64,000 nucleotides of DNA from Vibrio splendidus (GCF_024347615.1 NZ_AP025508.1:1550001-1614000); one strand, 5' to 3'. Positions 37,900 through 47,544 are shown, counted from the stretch's first letter. Made by a program: numbers and translations. The notes: a model not told the origin generated them from the letters alone.

Positions 37900-37926
37900 A
37901 AGGCCTCGCGTGTGCGAGGCCTTTTT
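37900..37926 (+). terminator. Shared-arm terminator, right flank of the lux segment
   Basis: Identical hairpin and T-tail to 29717-29743, preceded by GATAGATAAAACT. An IS element is inserted nine bases after it. Confidence 0.92.
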
Positions 37927-37971
37927 GTGTTCCGTGTCCCGTCCTGAAATGTGTTTACACATTGAGGACTA

Positions 37972-38379
37972 ATGATGACCATTCCAAATAAACACTACGT
38001 TAAGCGCACTCAGCGTGATTACACACTAGGCTTTAAATTGCAGGTTGTAGACGCCATCGAAAAAGGCGACATGACCTATAAACAAGCCCAATCAATTTAC
38101 GGCATACAAGGTCGTTCGACTGTTCTTACTTGGTTAAGAAAGCATGGCAAAATGGATTGGACTACCAACCCAAGGAAGAACACGATGCCTAAATCACCGA
38201 GAGCGAATGAAACGCCTGCCCAAAAAATAAAACGACTTGAACAAGAGCTCGAAGATGAACGTCTCAGATGCCTTCTTCTCAATAGGGTTGTTGATATTCT
38301 TGATGCTGAGCACGGGATGTCGCTAAGAAAAAAGTATATAGCGAAGGAGCAAGAAGCCTTCAAAAAGAGAAGAAAGTAA
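37972..38379 (+). CDS. IS3-family transposase OrfA
   Basis: 135 residues. N-terminal helix-turn-helix (YTLGFKLQVVDAIEKGDMTYKQAQSIYG) binds the element ends; the C-terminal half is a leucine-zipper-like coiled coil (KIKRLEQELEDE). A canonical -1 frameshift heptamer A AAA AAG lies at 38328-38334 in phase with this gene, so part of the ribosomes should continue into orfB. Confidence 0.92.
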   Translation: MMTIPNKHYVKRTQRDYTLGFKLQVVDAIEKGDMTYKQAQSIYGIQGRSTVLTWLRKHGKMDWTTNPRKNTMPKSPRANETPAQKIKRLEQELEDERLRCLLLNRVVDILDAEHGMSLRKKYIAKEQEAFKKRRK

Positions 38380-38399
38380 GCTTAAGTAAAGCTTGTTCA

Positions 38400-39215
38400 T
38401 TGCTCAATATATCTCGTCAGTGTGTCTATCAGAGAGAAAAGCGTGAGACCACTCGTCAGGCTGAGCTTGCTCCTGTGAAAGGGATGGTGCTTGAGCTAAG
38501 ACGATTCATGCCTCGGCTGGGAGCTCGTAAGCTCTATTTCTTACTGAAGCCGAAGTTGATAGCTAAGGGAATAAAACTTGGCCGTGATGCTTTGTTTAAT
38601 TACCTCAGAGAAGAGCGCTTACTCGTTAAGCCGAAACGAAGTTACACCAAAACAACGAACAGCAGACACTGGATGAAAAAACATCCGAACTTGCTAAAAG
38701 AAGTCGTTCCGTCAAAACCAGAAGAAGTTCTGGTGAGCGACATCACTTATGTTCAGTCAAACGAGGGCGTTCACTACTTGTCATTGGTTACCGATGCCTT
38801 CAGCCGTAAAATCATGGGGTATGAAGTTAGCAATGAAATGAAAGCGAGCGATGTTGTGAAGGCTTTAGATATGACGGTAAAAACTCGATGTTATTGTCAT
38901 GCGACAATCCATCACTCAGATAGAGGGCTTCAGTATTGCTCAAACCTCTATCAAGAGAAACTTAAAAAGCATGGTATAACTCCATCAATGACGGATGGTT
39001 ATGACTGTTACCAAAACGCGTTAGCTGAGCGGGTCAATGGTATCCTCAAGCAAGAGTTCTTGCTTACTCAGTGCAAAGATCTTCGCGAGTTGAAAACACT
39101 TGTTGAAGAGTCAATATATACGTACAACGAAATGAGGCCACATCTCAGCCTAGGTATGAATACGCCAAATAAGATGCATGAAAAAAGCCAGCAACTTGCG
39201 TTACTGGCTAACTAA
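38400..39215 (+). CDS. IS3-family transposase OrfB (DDE domain)
   Basis: 271 residues from the first listed start, but probably made mainly as an OrfA-OrfB fusion: the frame is open back to the slippery site at 38328. The DDE triad is in place with VSDITYVQ, HHSDRGLQY and NALAERVNGILKQE. Complete and without internal stop. Confidence 0.92.
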   Translation: MLNISRQCVYQREKRETTRQAELAPVKGMVLELRRFMPRLGARKLYFLLKPKLIAKGIKLGRDALFNYLREERLLVKPKRSYTKTTNSRHWMKKHPNLLKEVVPSKPEEVLVSDITYVQSNEGVHYLSLVTDAFSRKIMGYEVSNEMKASDVVKALDMTVKTRCYCHATIHHSDRGLQYCSNLYQEKLKKHGITPSMTDGYDCYQNALAERVNGILKQEFLLTQCKDLRELKTLVEESIYTYNEMRPHLSLGMNTPNKMHEKSQQLALLAN

Positions 39216-39270
39216 AATCGTCAACGTATTTTAGGACGAGACACCGACTAAAACTCAATATTAATCTAGT

Positions 39271-40779
39271 TTAACGGAAGCTTGGGATAATCGCCGGAAT
39301 ACCCGGTAGAAGACCAACCAACGCCATTACGCCACTTAGCACAATAAACATAATGCCAGGCAACACCCAACGGCTCATTTTACTAAGCTCACTACTACGT
39401 TCTTTACAACCGACTAAGCCTAAGTTATCCAACAGCATGGTGAGAGCCCAACCAAATGCAGGGTTAACGAGCGCTGAAGAAAATACAACAATCGCTGCTG
39501 ATTGTGTGGTTTTCCCTTCACGCGTCATTTCCATTCCAGCTTCTAGCAATGGCACAAATACCCCAACAATTAGCGCAACACAAAGTACCGGTTGCCAGAT
39601 AGCTAAATCCATCGGGTAACCCCAAACTGCGGCGATGATACAGAACAGAGCTGTGAGCAATGCGCCGGCAGGAATAGGGCGTTTAGCAATCGCCGCCGGT
39701 ACGATATAAGTACCCCATGAAGACGTAAAATTAGTACCACCGAGCAGAGAACCGAACGTTTGACGAATTGAAGCCGTGGTCATGGTGTCGTCAATGTTCA
39801 TGTGTACTTTTTCGGTACGTTCTGGGTAGCTGATCTTTTGAAATACTTGATGCCCTAAGAAATCTGGTGACCACATTGCTACGGCTAGAATCGCAAACGG
39901 CAATACCACCATGAAATGTTCAATCGTCGGTAGGCCTAGCATCCAACCAGTATCTTCTCCCCACCAATACATAGGGTTCATGTTAGGCAAGCCTGGCTCA
40001 GTATGGAAAGCAAATGGCGCACCCATGGCAAATGCAATCGTACCACCTAGTAAGCAACTAAGAGGTACTGCTAACCAACGTTTACGGAAGTGTTCCAATA
40101 GCGCGTACAAGATAATGGTGCAGAAGATCACGACAAACGCGATATGGCTCATGCCAATTCCTTCAGCCCAAGCGAACAGCTTTTTCACTTGAGAGGCGGT
40201 TCCAACAAAGCCAAGGTAGAGCAATAGGCCGCCACATACACCTTTACTGGTGAGGTTGGCCAACATACTGCCACCTTTACTGATGGCTAAGATTAGGCCA
40301 AAAGCGCCAATCAGCAACCCAAACGCCATAGGGTGTCCGCCTGCTGCAACCACAATTGGAATTAAAGGGATAAGTGGACCATGTGTACCTGCGAGGTTCG
40401 CGGTCGGCAATAAAAAACCAGAGAAAATAATAATGAAAACAGAGGCGATGAGGAGTTCATAACGAACGTTTTCTAGAATGAAGTCTTCATTTAATCCGAG
40501 AGCCCCAGCAAAGGTGGCTGCAATAGCGCCCACCATAACCACTTTACCAATGGTCGCCGCCATCGCTGGGATGGTGTCTTCTATCTCAAATCGATAATCT
40601 TTAAACGGCAAATTTGGACGCCAGCGCTTAGGCGACATGATTTGCAATTCGTGTTCTAGATACTGTTCTCGGGAATCAAATTCCGATCTTGGTTTATGTT
40701 GTTGTTCATAGGTGAGTTCATCCTCATTGGCTTGAGGCTTCTCTGTTTGTATATGTGCGGACTCTAAAGTAGTGCTCAT
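39271..40779 (-). CDS. DUF3360-family membrane transporter
   Basis: 502 residues. A hydrophilic 75-residue N-terminus (MSPKRWRPNLPFKDYRFEIED before the first helix) is followed by about 11-12 membrane helices. This matches the DUF3360 proteins common in Vibrio, which look distantly related to sulfate/nucleobase-type carriers. Substrate unknown. It is a single gene with its own upstream region of about 500 bases and lies just after the IS element. Confidence 0.85.
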   Translation of the reverse strand: MSTTLESAHIQTEKPQANEDELTYEQQHKPRSEFDSREQYLEHELQIMSPKRWRPNLPFKDYRFEIEDTIPAMAATIGKVVMVGAIAATFAGALGLNEDFILENVRYELLIASVFIIIFSGFLLPTANLAGTHGPLIPLIPIVVAAGGHPMAFGLLIGAFGLILAISKGGSMLANLTSKGVCGGLLLYLGFVGTASQVKKLFAWAEGIGMSHIAFVVIFCTIILYALLEHFRKRWLAVPLSCLLGGTIAFAMGAPFAFHTEPGLPNMNPMYWWGEDTGWMLGLPTIEHFMVVLPFAILAVAMWSPDFLGHQVFQKISYPERTEKVHMNIDDTMTTASIRQTFGSLLGGTNFTSSWGTYIVPAAIAKRPIPAGALLTALFCIIAAVWGYPMDLAIWQPVLCVALIVGVFVPLLEAGMEMTREGKTTQSAAIVVFSSALVNPAFGWALTMLLDNLGLVGCKERSSELSKMSRWVLPGIMFIVLSGVMALVGLLPGIPAIIPSFR

Positions 40780-41288
40780 TTTGATTCCTTTCGTTCACAC
40801 TCTGAGGTGTGTTATTCCAACAAACGTTGTTGACTCACGGCATGAAGTGTAAACAATGCGTCAACTTATAATTAAAAATTCATTAACATTTAGTTGTTAG
40901 TACCTTATACCAAACCAAAAAAAACAAATAGACTCAGTCGGTTAGACATTAGTCGTAGAGTCGGACGACTAGTATTAGACCCTGTAGATAGTATGTGTCT
41001 GTTTATTGGTAGGCTCTTGATTTCAGGAATAACAAAGTCACTTTCAACAACAAATGGTTCGACTCTAAAGGCCCAGGAAAAAGTCCAACAACTTACGTTT
41101 GGTTGCATGCTTGGTTGCGTTCTTGATGTGATTTGATCGTGATATCTGGTCCAGTTTTATGTTGGATATATTGGGTAATCAGCAGGGGTAGGGATTGCCT
41201 CTAGTAGCTCAATTTCTCCTACGTTTGGCCCCTGATAGTGTTAGAATCTCCGCATCAGAATTATCGAGAAACTAGGTATTTATAAACA
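40780..41288. other. Divergent intergenic region between the DUF3360 gene and 41289
   Basis: About 510 bases with no credible gene. An inverted repeat AGTCGT / ACGACT near 40950-40970 could be a regulator site. Promoters for both neighbours must be here. Confidence 0.4.
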
Positions 41289-41627
41289 ATGTTTATCCAT
41301 CACGTAAACGGCATCGACTGGCTGGTGATTACAGCTTTTGAAGAACTGAAACCGATGTTTATCGAAGATGCTGGTCCCATCCCAGCTTACTTCTCTACCA
41401 CCAGTGAATTGAGCCTGATTGATCAAGCCAAGCGCAGCTATGGATTTTTGCCTAAACTCCGCGGTGTGATCACTGATACCGGCACGTATCAAAGTGAAAA
41501 TCTTGAAGAAGATTTGAACCCACAGCTAGCGTGTATAGTGGAAGGGCGTGGTCGGGTGTTTATCTATCACGGCGACTATGTGGCTTTTGTGGATGACGAG
41601 CAAACCTTCATTACCCGTATGGACTGA
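41289..41627 (+). CDS. Conserved-looking hypothetical protein
   Basis: 112 residues, cytosolic, mixed alpha/beta, no motif I recognise. The Shine-Dalgarno is weak (TAGG). The frame is clean and codon use fits the next gene (patatin-like), which starts 83 bases later, so it may be co-transcribed with it. Confidence 0.6.
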   Translation: MFIHHVNGIDWLVITAFEELKPMFIEDAGPIPAYFSTTSELSLIDQAKRSYGFLPKLRGVITDTGTYQSENLEEDLNPQLACIVEGRGRVFIYHGDYVAFVDDEQTFITRMD

Positions 41628-41710
41628 GAGTGACTCAGTGAGTTGAGATCTGCGAATTGGTAAATCGGCGAGTTAGCTCCCCTAGAATTAAAAACTAAAG
41701 GATTAATACG

Positions 41711-42583
41711 ATGGCAAAAACGGTCTCATTGGTACTTGGCAGTGGTGGCGCAAGAGGCTTGGTTCACGTTGGAATCATCCGTTGGTTAATTGAGCATGGC
41801 TATCAGATAAAATCCATCTCTGGCTGTTCAATTGGCGCACTTATCGGTGGTGTCTACGCTGCGGGTAAGTTGGATGAATTTGAAGAGTGGGTCACCAGTA
41901 TCGACCAATCGGATATGGCGATGATGTTGGACTTTTCATGGCAATCGAGTGGTATCTTCAAAGGGGACAAGATCATCGACACACTGCGTGGATTGATCGG
42001 CGAGATTTCAATTGAAGATCTGCCTATCCCTTATACCGCAGTTGCTGCCAACGTCGCCGAAGAAAAAGAGGTTTGGCTGCAATCAGGTTCTCTGTTTGAT
42101 GCCATTCGCGCCTCTATCTCTTTACCACTGTTCTTCACTCCACATGTCATTAATGGCGAAGTGCTGATTGATGGCGGAGTGCTCAATCCTGTACCGATTG
42201 CGCCTACCTTTAGTGATAAGACAGACTTTACTCTGGCTGTGAACTTAGGTGGTGAACCTGAGATGCTTCAACAGGAAACGATACCGGTTTCCCTACCTAC
42301 AAAAGAGAGCAATCTGCATGAGAAGGTTGTTCACTTTATCGATAATCTTGGTAGCAGTGTAAAAAGTAAAATGAGCTTCAATTTTGCTGCCTACGACATT
42401 GCCAACCAAGCGTTTGATGCGATGCAATCGACCATTGCTCGCCAGAAACTGGCCGCTTATCCCGCCGATATTACGCTTGAGATCCCACGTAATGCTTGTG
42501 GCACCTTAGAGTTTGATCGTTCACAAGAGATGATAGACAGAGGCTACCATTTGGCACAGGCTAAACTGGGCAACCGGCTTTAA
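41711..42583 (+). CDS. Patatin-like phospholipase, RssA type
   Basis: 290 residues. The patatin glycine-rich oxyanion motif GSGGARG is at residues 10-16, the catalytic serine is S40 in GCSIG, and the dyad aspartate lies in LIDGGVLNP near residue 153. Size and layout match RssA-type single-domain proteins of gammaproteobacteria. It likely hydrolyses phospholipid acyl chains at the inner face of the membrane. AAGGA precedes the ATG. Confidence 0.88.
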   Translation: MAKTVSLVLGSGGARGLVHVGIIRWLIEHGYQIKSISGCSIGALIGGVYAAGKLDEFEEWVTSIDQSDMAMMLDFSWQSSGIFKGDKIIDTLRGLIGEISIEDLPIPYTAVAANVAEEKEVWLQSGSLFDAIRASISLPLFFTPHVINGEVLIDGGVLNPVPIAPTFSDKTDFTLAVNLGGEPEMLQQETIPVSLPTKESNLHEKVVHFIDNLGSSVKSKMSFNFAAYDIANQAFDAMQSTIARQKLAAYPADITLEIPRNACGTLEFDRSQEMIDRGYHLAQAKLGNRL

Positions 42584-42610
42584 TGTATTTGCTGCTGAAT
42601 GAGAGTATTT

Positions 42611-42967
42611 ATGGAAACTGAACTAAAAGAGCTTGAACTCCACGAGCTTATGGCAACAAAAGATGTCATCGTACTCACCAGCATAGAAGTGTCAGCTGTA
42701 TCTTGGCTGATAGATTGCTATCAAGAGAATACTGATATCGACATTATCGAGAACGCACATCAACTCGATACTGAAGCGGTTTTGGCGCAATGTCGAAACA
42801 GCCTGAGTGAAAGTAAAAAGGTAATACTTACTGCGCAGTTTCGTAGCCAACTGCCTATCATCAATATCGCTTCACTGTGTAATGAGAAGCGCAAGTCATT
42901 GACCAATATTGAGTTGTTAGGCTGGGACGAAGAAAAACGCCTTCCTCACTCTTTTAGCAGTTTCTAG
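42611..42967 (+). CDS. Small hypothetical protein
   Basis: 118 residues from the ATG at 42611 (GAGAG five bases upstream; an ATG at 42599 is the alternative). Acidic and helical, no family recognised. It follows the patatin gene by 27 bases and is probably co-transcribed with it. Confidence 0.55.
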   Translation: METELKELELHELMATKDVIVLTSIEVSAVSWLIDCYQENTDIDIIENAHQLDTEAVLAQCRNSLSESKKVILTAQFRSQLPIINIASLCNEKRKSLTNIELLGWDEEKRLPHSFSSF

Positions 42968-42976
42968 GTCATAGTA

Positions 42977-43013
42977 GCTTCTGGCTTCTGGCTTCTGGCT
43001 TCTAGCTTCTAGC
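42977..43013. repeat. Heptanucleotide tandem repeat
   Basis: Five copies of GCTTCTG (last two GCTTCTA) directly after the stop of the 42611 gene, in the gap between convergent genes. Confidence 0.9.
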
Positions 43014-43083
43014 GGTTTATTGGTAACAGCAGTCGCTAGTCTTTTGAGTTTCTATGTTGACCTAAGCCCACAAGATATGGACT

Positions 43084-43800
43084 TCACTTCAAATGCCTGC
43101 CGCCATCAAGGTGTAAGGTTCGTCCTGTCATGTAGTGACTGGCCAACACAAACTTGATGCCATCTATTATTTCCTCAAAGCCCGCTTCTGTCGGGATCAG
43201 AGCTTTTTTCAGAGCTTTGGTTTTGTATGCCTCATCGTCATGTTCATTGAACTTAATCATGGCTGGAGAGAGGGTATTTACTTTTACCTTGGGAGCTAAC
43301 ATTGCTGAAAACGATAGCGTCAGGTTGTTGAGTGCAGCTTTACTGGCCGCGTAAGCGATGTGTTTTTTACTGCCTTTTTCAGCAACGTAATCACTGATGT
43401 GGATGATGTCTGACGTTTTATCGCCAGACATCAGTTGGTCTTTGAGCGTTAAATTGAACAGATAAGGCACGGTGGCGTGAATCGTCATCATCTGGTGCAT
43501 GATTTGTGAGGCATTATCACTGGGGTTTGTCTTGTTCTCAGGCTTCCAGTCTGAAGCGTTGTGTATGATGGCTCGAAGTGTCTTATATTCTTGACCAACG
43601 TAATGAAGAAAGCCCTCTAGGCTGCTTTGTTGATAAAAGTCTACCTGCTGCAAGTCGGCTCCACTATCGCGCAACAGTTGCAGTTGAGGATAGTCGCTGC
43701 GGTAGGTGCCAACCACGCTGTATCCATCCGTTAAAAGTTGCTGCGCCAGTGCGAATCCGAGTCGCTTTCCCACGCCGGTTATTAATATCGTTTCACTCAT
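43084..43800 (-). CDS. folM: Dihydromonapterin reductase FolM (SDR family)
   Basis: 238 residues, a short-chain dehydrogenase/reductase. TGVGKRLG near residue 8 binds NADPH, N-A-S in IIHNASDW and the catalytic Y-x3-K in AYAASK are present. The family reduces dihydromonapterin to tetrahydromonapterin. Its neighbours folE and folX (four-base overlap with folE) complete the monapterin route, which makes folM more likely than a generic SDR. Confidence 0.88.
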   Translation of the reverse strand: MSETILITGVGKRLGFALAQQLLTDGYSVVGTYRSDYPQLQLLRDSGADLQQVDFYQQSSLEGFLHYVGQEYKTLRAIIHNASDWKPENKTNPSDNASQIMHQMMTIHATVPYLFNLTLKDQLMSGDKTSDIIHISDYVAEKGSKKHIAYAASKAALNNLTLSFSAMLAPKVKVNTLSPAMIKFNEHDDEAYKTKALKKALIPTEAGFEEIIDGIKFVLASHYMTGRTLHLDGGRHLK

Positions 43801-44435
43801 CGTAAAAACTCAGCTCTGGTTTGAGGGTTAGTTTTGAAAATACCACCGAGCGCGGTTGTTGAGGTTTCAGAGTTTGCATCCATGACGCCTCTGGATTTAA
43901 CGCAATAGTGAGTGGCTTTAATTGTCACGGCCACATTTTCTGTTTCGACTAGAGTCTGTATCGCGACCAGGATTTGCTGAGTAAGGCGTTCTTGCACTTG
44001 AGGACGCTGAGCAAAGAATCGAACAATACGATTTATTTTAGACAACCCGAGTATCTTGCTTTCAGGGATATAGGCCACTTCTGCTAAACCATCGATGGTA
44101 ATGAAGTGATGTTCGCACGTCGACGTTAAGTCTATGTTCGACACCTTGACCATTTCATCAACCGACATTTTGTTTTCTATCACACTGATTTTTGGGAAGT
44201 TATCGTAATCGAGCCCTGAAAATATCTCGTGGACGTACATCTTTGCAATACGATGGGGTGTTTCAGCGAGGCTGTCGTCGGTTAAATCCAGCCCAAGCGT
44301 ACTGACCACTTCCGTTAACAGACCTTTTATGCGGTTGTACTTCTGGTTGGGATTCATTTCGCTCGGTGTCATTGGGGTTTCAAGTCCTTTTGCGAGCAAA
44401 GCTTCTCTTACTTTTTCAGCTTCTGTATTCAGCAT
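43797..44435 (-). CDS. folE: GTP cyclohydrolase I
   Basis: 212 residues. It converts GTP to dihydroneopterin triphosphate, the entry to folates and monapterin. Zinc ligand motifs CEHH ([13 protein letters not shown]) and a later C in [12 protein letters not shown] are visible, along with [23 protein letters not shown]. It overlaps folM by 4 bases (ATGA) and lies 17 bases after folX. Confidence 0.95.
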   Translation of the reverse strand: MLNTEAEKVREALLAKGLETPMTPSEMNPNQKYNRIKGLLTEVVSTLGLDLTDDSLAETPHRIAKMYVHEIFSGLDYDNFPKISVIENKMSVDEMVKVSNIDLTSTCEHHFITIDGLAEVAYIPESKILGLSKINRIVRFFAQRPQVQERLTQQILVAIQTLVETENVAVTIKATHYCVKSRGVMDANSETSTTALGGIFKTNPQTRAEFLR

Positions 44436-44452
44436 GACTCTCTCCTTATGAG

Positions 44453-44824
44453 TTAATTTTCGAGCTCTGCTTCATAGCTAAGCGTGAGTGAAACGGAGTC
44501 GGCAAAACGTAGGGCATGAGGCTTATCAATTCTCACTTGAGCGTATCGTACCCATGGATGATCGATACAAATGCCGAGTACGTCGCTGGTTAACTTTTCT
44601 AAAAGCAGAAATCTTCCGGATTCGACATGTTGAATGATCTTCTTGCAGATGTTTTTGTAGTTGAGTGCGTTCTCCACATCATCTGAGAGGCAAAGGTTGT
44701 TTGCGGGGTAGTGGATCTCTGCATTGATAACGATGTCTTGCTGCTTAGACTTTTCTTCTTCGTTGAAGCCGATGAAGGTTCTTAGTCTGAGATTTGTAAT
44801 GGTGATAATGGCGTTGTGATTCAT
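44453..44824 (-). CDS. folX: Dihydroneopterin triphosphate 2'-epimerase FolX
   Basis: 123 residues from the ATG at 44824 (a TTG at 44836 would sit on the AAGGA). Sequence follows E. coli FolX closely ([44 protein letters not shown]) rather than the aldolase FolB. It makes the monapterin epimer. With folE and folM it forms a tetrahydromonapterin operon, the cofactor of bacterial phenylalanine hydroxylase. Confidence 0.9.
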   Translation of the reverse strand: MNHNAIITITNLRLRTFIGFNEEEKSKQQDIVINAEIHYPANNLCLSDDVENALNYKNICKKIIQHVESGRFLLLEKLTSDVLGICIDHPWVRYAQVRIDKPHALRFADSVSLTLSYEAELEN

Positions 44825-44907
44825 AACAGTGTCCAATCCTTAGAGAGTAAAGTCAGGTACGTGCTTGTTTTAAGAAAAGATCAGTAAAGCTCACGCGATT
44901 AAGAGTT

Positions 44908-44967
44908 CAGTTGTTCCTTTCGCAGTTGTTCCTTTCGCAACTGTTCCTGTTGCAGCCGTTCTTTTTT
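44908..44967. repeat. 15-base tandem repeat between folX and folK
   Basis: Four diverging copies of CAGTTGTTCCTTTCG-type units in the gap between the two genes. Confidence 0.8.
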
Positions 44968-44981
44968 CAGTCATGTAAAGG

Positions 44982-45479
44982 CTAGGTGAAACTGATATCG
45001 AAAGGGATGGGTTGGGTTTTCTGACTTAACTGATCGAAGTTTTCCCAGAGCTGCTGATATGAGATGTCTAGAGTGGGGTGACGTTCTTGCGCAGCAATAT
45101 CGACTAACGGCCTGAGCACAAAAGCGTACTCGGTGATTTCGCCTCTAGGCAGCTCTACGCCATCGATAACGCCCACTTGATTACCACAAAGAAGGATGTC
45201 GATATCCATTGTGCGTGAAGCATAGGCTTTGGTCTGACGCTTGCGATCGTTCTCTGATTCGATTTGATGCAGAACCTTAACCAGATCTGCGATAGGAAGG
45301 GTACATTCGAACCCAACGACTAGGTTTAAGAAGTTATCCCCTTTAAAACCGACAGGCTCGCAATCGTAGAATTTAGAAATGTGTAGGGGCGCAAAGCGGT
45401 CATGCAATGCTTTGAGAGATTCTGTGACGTGATGTTCGCGGTTAATGTTGCTTCCGATGCTGACATAGACGGTGGCCAT
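44982..45479 (-). CDS. folK: Hydroxymethyldihydropterin pyrophosphokinase
   Basis: 165 residues. It transfers pyrophosphate from ATP to hydroxymethyl-dihydropterin in folate synthesis. SIGSNINRE at the start, FLNLVVGFE and the signature R-T-M-D-I-D-I-L are all present. Being beside folX rather than panB suggests a second copy linked to the pterin cluster; the other copy is not in this window. Confidence 0.93.
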   Translation of the reverse strand: MATVYVSIGSNINREHHVTESLKALHDRFAPLHISKFYDCEPVGFKGDNFLNLVVGFECTLPIADLVKVLHQIESENDRKRQTKAYASRTMDIDILLCGNQVGVIDGVELPRGEITEYAFVLRPLVDIAAQERHPTLDISYQQLWENFDQLSQKTQPIPFDISFT

Positions 45480-45844
45480 AGTCTTTCCCTCCTTTTAAAC
45501 AGCCTATACGTCCGACTTGCTATGAAGATCAGCTATGCGTCCTTTTAATGGCAGGACGGCAAAAGAAAAATACGGTTCTGTTACAAGTTTTGCCCGTTTT
45601 GAGCCCGACAAAAGGGCACCTGTGAGCTAGAAAGTGCCACGAGTCAAAGCTCAGCCGATGAAGGTATTGGATAAAAATGTGTGTGGGAAAAATTGAATAT
45701 GATCGATCATGAATAACTATAGGTATGGAAAGTCGCTTAACGTAGCGTCCAGTATTGATGGTGCAGACCACTGACAAGTATACGGACCTTCATGACAATA
45801 TGCTTTTTCACATATTTTAAGTCATGCTCTCTAATGCCCATCAA
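45480..45844. other. Intergenic region with a repeated segment
   Basis: About 365 bases. The part at 45707-45775 resembles 37468-37535 (shared CATGAATAACTA and TATTGATGGTGCAGA-type stretches), another sign of copied boundary sequence. No gene seen. Confidence 0.5.
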
Positions 45845-45873
45845 TAAAAAAGCCCAAACAAAGGATTGGGCTC
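45845..45873 (-). terminator. Terminator of the secreted nuclease gene
   Basis: On the minus strand the stem AGCCCAA / TTGGGCT is followed by a run of T; 45 bases after the nuclease stop. Confidence 0.85.
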
Positions 45874-45917
45874 AATTCAATAATCATTAAACCATTGTCA
45901 TGGTGGTTATATTCCGA

Positions 45918-47537
45918 TTAATTTCCCCAGATTTGGCTTACAAACTCTGGATGGTCAATAAACGGATTACGATTCCCTTGGAAATCATGTACCGCTTTAT
46001 TTCGGTCGATTTCTTTTTGGCTTACTGGATCTTCAGAATGCCAACGCTTTAGCATAGTAAGTAGCCAAGGTTCAAAAACGGTTGTATTGGTTCCATCCAG
46101 AGCGGCATCCGAGCTTGTAGAGTTTCCTTCCCAATTAGCGATTTCATTTTCATAGCGTGTTGCCATGTAGAAATATGCTCTTGCGAAATCACCTTTAAAC
46201 TCATCAATTGGCTCAAACACCGTACCTGCATAACCAAGAGAGTTTGCTGCACTGCCTAATTTAGAACCATTGCTTGATGTGTATGTTGCACTACTTACCT
46301 CACCAAATGGCCAATTACTACGTTTCGAGTTAACGTAGCCGTCAGTGGCAAATAAATGGTGACCGTCAGAGTTCATTGGCTCGACTTTCCCACCAAACCA
46401 GCTTTTCGGGAATGAGTGCTCACGGTTGTAGCAATCACCTTCTTTGCTGTATTGACCACATTGATCGGCCACCTTAGTAAATTGGATTGAATCTGAGCCT
46501 GAAGGTTTTTCCGAATACATATCGAGAATCGACCCATCAGTGTCATAGTATGCGTCTAGGTCAGCCTCAGACACTAATGTCCAAATAGCGGTGTAACCCT
46601 GACTACTATGATTATCAATAATTTGATATAAGGCCGTTTTTAACGCAAAGCCCACTTTGCCTTCAGCGTCTTTGTAATACTCACCTAACACTGGTGGTTC
46701 AGTTGGTGGTGTAGTCGTTGAGCCACCAATCGTAAATTCTGTACTCTGACTTGCTTGGAAATTACCACCAGATGCCACAACGGTCCCGTTTACCGACAAA
46801 CTGTATGAACCATTCCCCACACTGCAGCACATTCCATCTCCATAAGAGTCTGAGACTTCTAGGATGTAGCTACCATCCGCTAAACACATTTCCACTTCAT
46901 TGTTGGTGTTACTTTGATAGTCTGAACCAGAATAAAGAGTTTGAGAAACTGAGTTTTTGAGAGACCAACTGGTTTCAGAGCCATAGTTATCCGTCACTAG
47001 CGTGAGTGCGGCACTTGTGTCATTGCAGCTTTGTGTTGGTGGAGTCTCCGTAGGCTGAAAGTTATCTAAATACACCACTTCCGAACCATCAAAACCTGCA
47101 TCATCATAAAATCGTATGCCCACAACGATATCTTTAGTGCTCGTAGCGCTGTACGAGTGAGTCAATGCTTGCCACTGATTCGTTAAACCATTATTCGAGT
47201 AGCCTAAATAGCCATCAACAAAAAGGCGAGCTTTCACGTTACCTTCAGTGTGATAAACATCGACAGAGAAATCATAAGTTTTCCCTTGTTCAACACTTAT
47301 CGTTTGCAGAAAATCAGTATTACTTTGAGTACTTGTATTCACTGTGACTTGTGCAGAGAAACTGCCGTTATTGACAGGGTCGGTAGAGGGTGATACCGCA
47401 ATGCCGGAATCAATTACACTCCATCCAGATGGTACGTTTCCTTCCCAGTTTTCGAAACTTCCATTTTGGATTTGTGCATGCGCACTCGCTGAACAAAGTA
47501 ATGCAACGCCACTTAGTGTTATTATTCTATTTATCAT
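45918..47537 (-). CDS. Secreted endonuclease I-family nuclease with N-terminal carbohydrate-binding-like domain
   Basis: 539 residues. Signal peptide ends at AHA-QI (residue 21). Residues 22-165 look like a carbohydrate-binding, jelly-roll domain (NGSFENW ... VVYLDNF), residues 170-270 a second beta module with CCS. The C-terminal 250 residues are the endonuclease I domain: NREHSFPKSW, DGHHLFATDGYVNSKRSNW and NPFIDHPEF contain the His/metal active site of the EndA/Vvn family. It should degrade extracellular DNA, as for nutrition or biofilm turnover. Standalone gene with its own terminator. Confidence 0.92.
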   Translation of the reverse strand: MINRIITLSGVALLCSASAHAQIQNGSFENWEGNVPSGWSVIDSGIAVSPSTDPVNNGSFSAQVTVNTSTQSNTDFLQTISVEQGKTYDFSVDVYHTEGNVKARLFVDGYLGYSNNGLTNQWQALTHSYSATSTKDIVVGIRFYDDAGFDGSEVVYLDNFQPTETPPTQSCNDTSAALTLVTDNYGSETSWSLKNSVSQTLYSGSDYQSNTNNEVEMCLADGSYILEVSDSYGDGMCCSVGNGSYSLSVNGTVVASGGNFQASQSTEFTIGGSTTTPPTEPPVLGEYYKDAEGKVGFALKTALYQIIDNHSSQGYTAIWTLVSEADLDAYYDTDGSILDMYSEKPSGSDSIQFTKVADQCGQYSKEGDCYNREHSFPKSWFGGKVEPMNSDGHHLFATDGYVNSKRSNWPFGEVSSATYTSSNGSKLGSAANSLGYAGTVFEPIDEFKGDFARAYFYMATRYENEIANWEGNSTSSDAALDGTNTTVFEPWLLTMLKRWHSEDPVSQKEIDRNKAVHDFQGNRNPFIDHPEFVSQIWGN

Positions 47538-47544
47538 ATAACCT

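Larger units (their letters stand above)
37935..39243 (+). mobile_element. IS3-family (IS150-like) insertion sequence, complete
   Basis: 1309 bases with imperfect terminal repeats: left TGTCCCGTCCTGAAAT, right (reverse) TGTCTCGTCCTAAAAT. A three-base target duplication CCG is visible at 37932-37934 and 39244-39246. It carries orfA and orfB with a frameshift signal and looks recently active. Confidence 0.92.

Noticed and set aside
40894..41136. 80-codon frame in the DUF3360 upstream gap
   Set aside because: It overlaps an opposite-strand frame, has no ribosome-binding site and no recognisable features.
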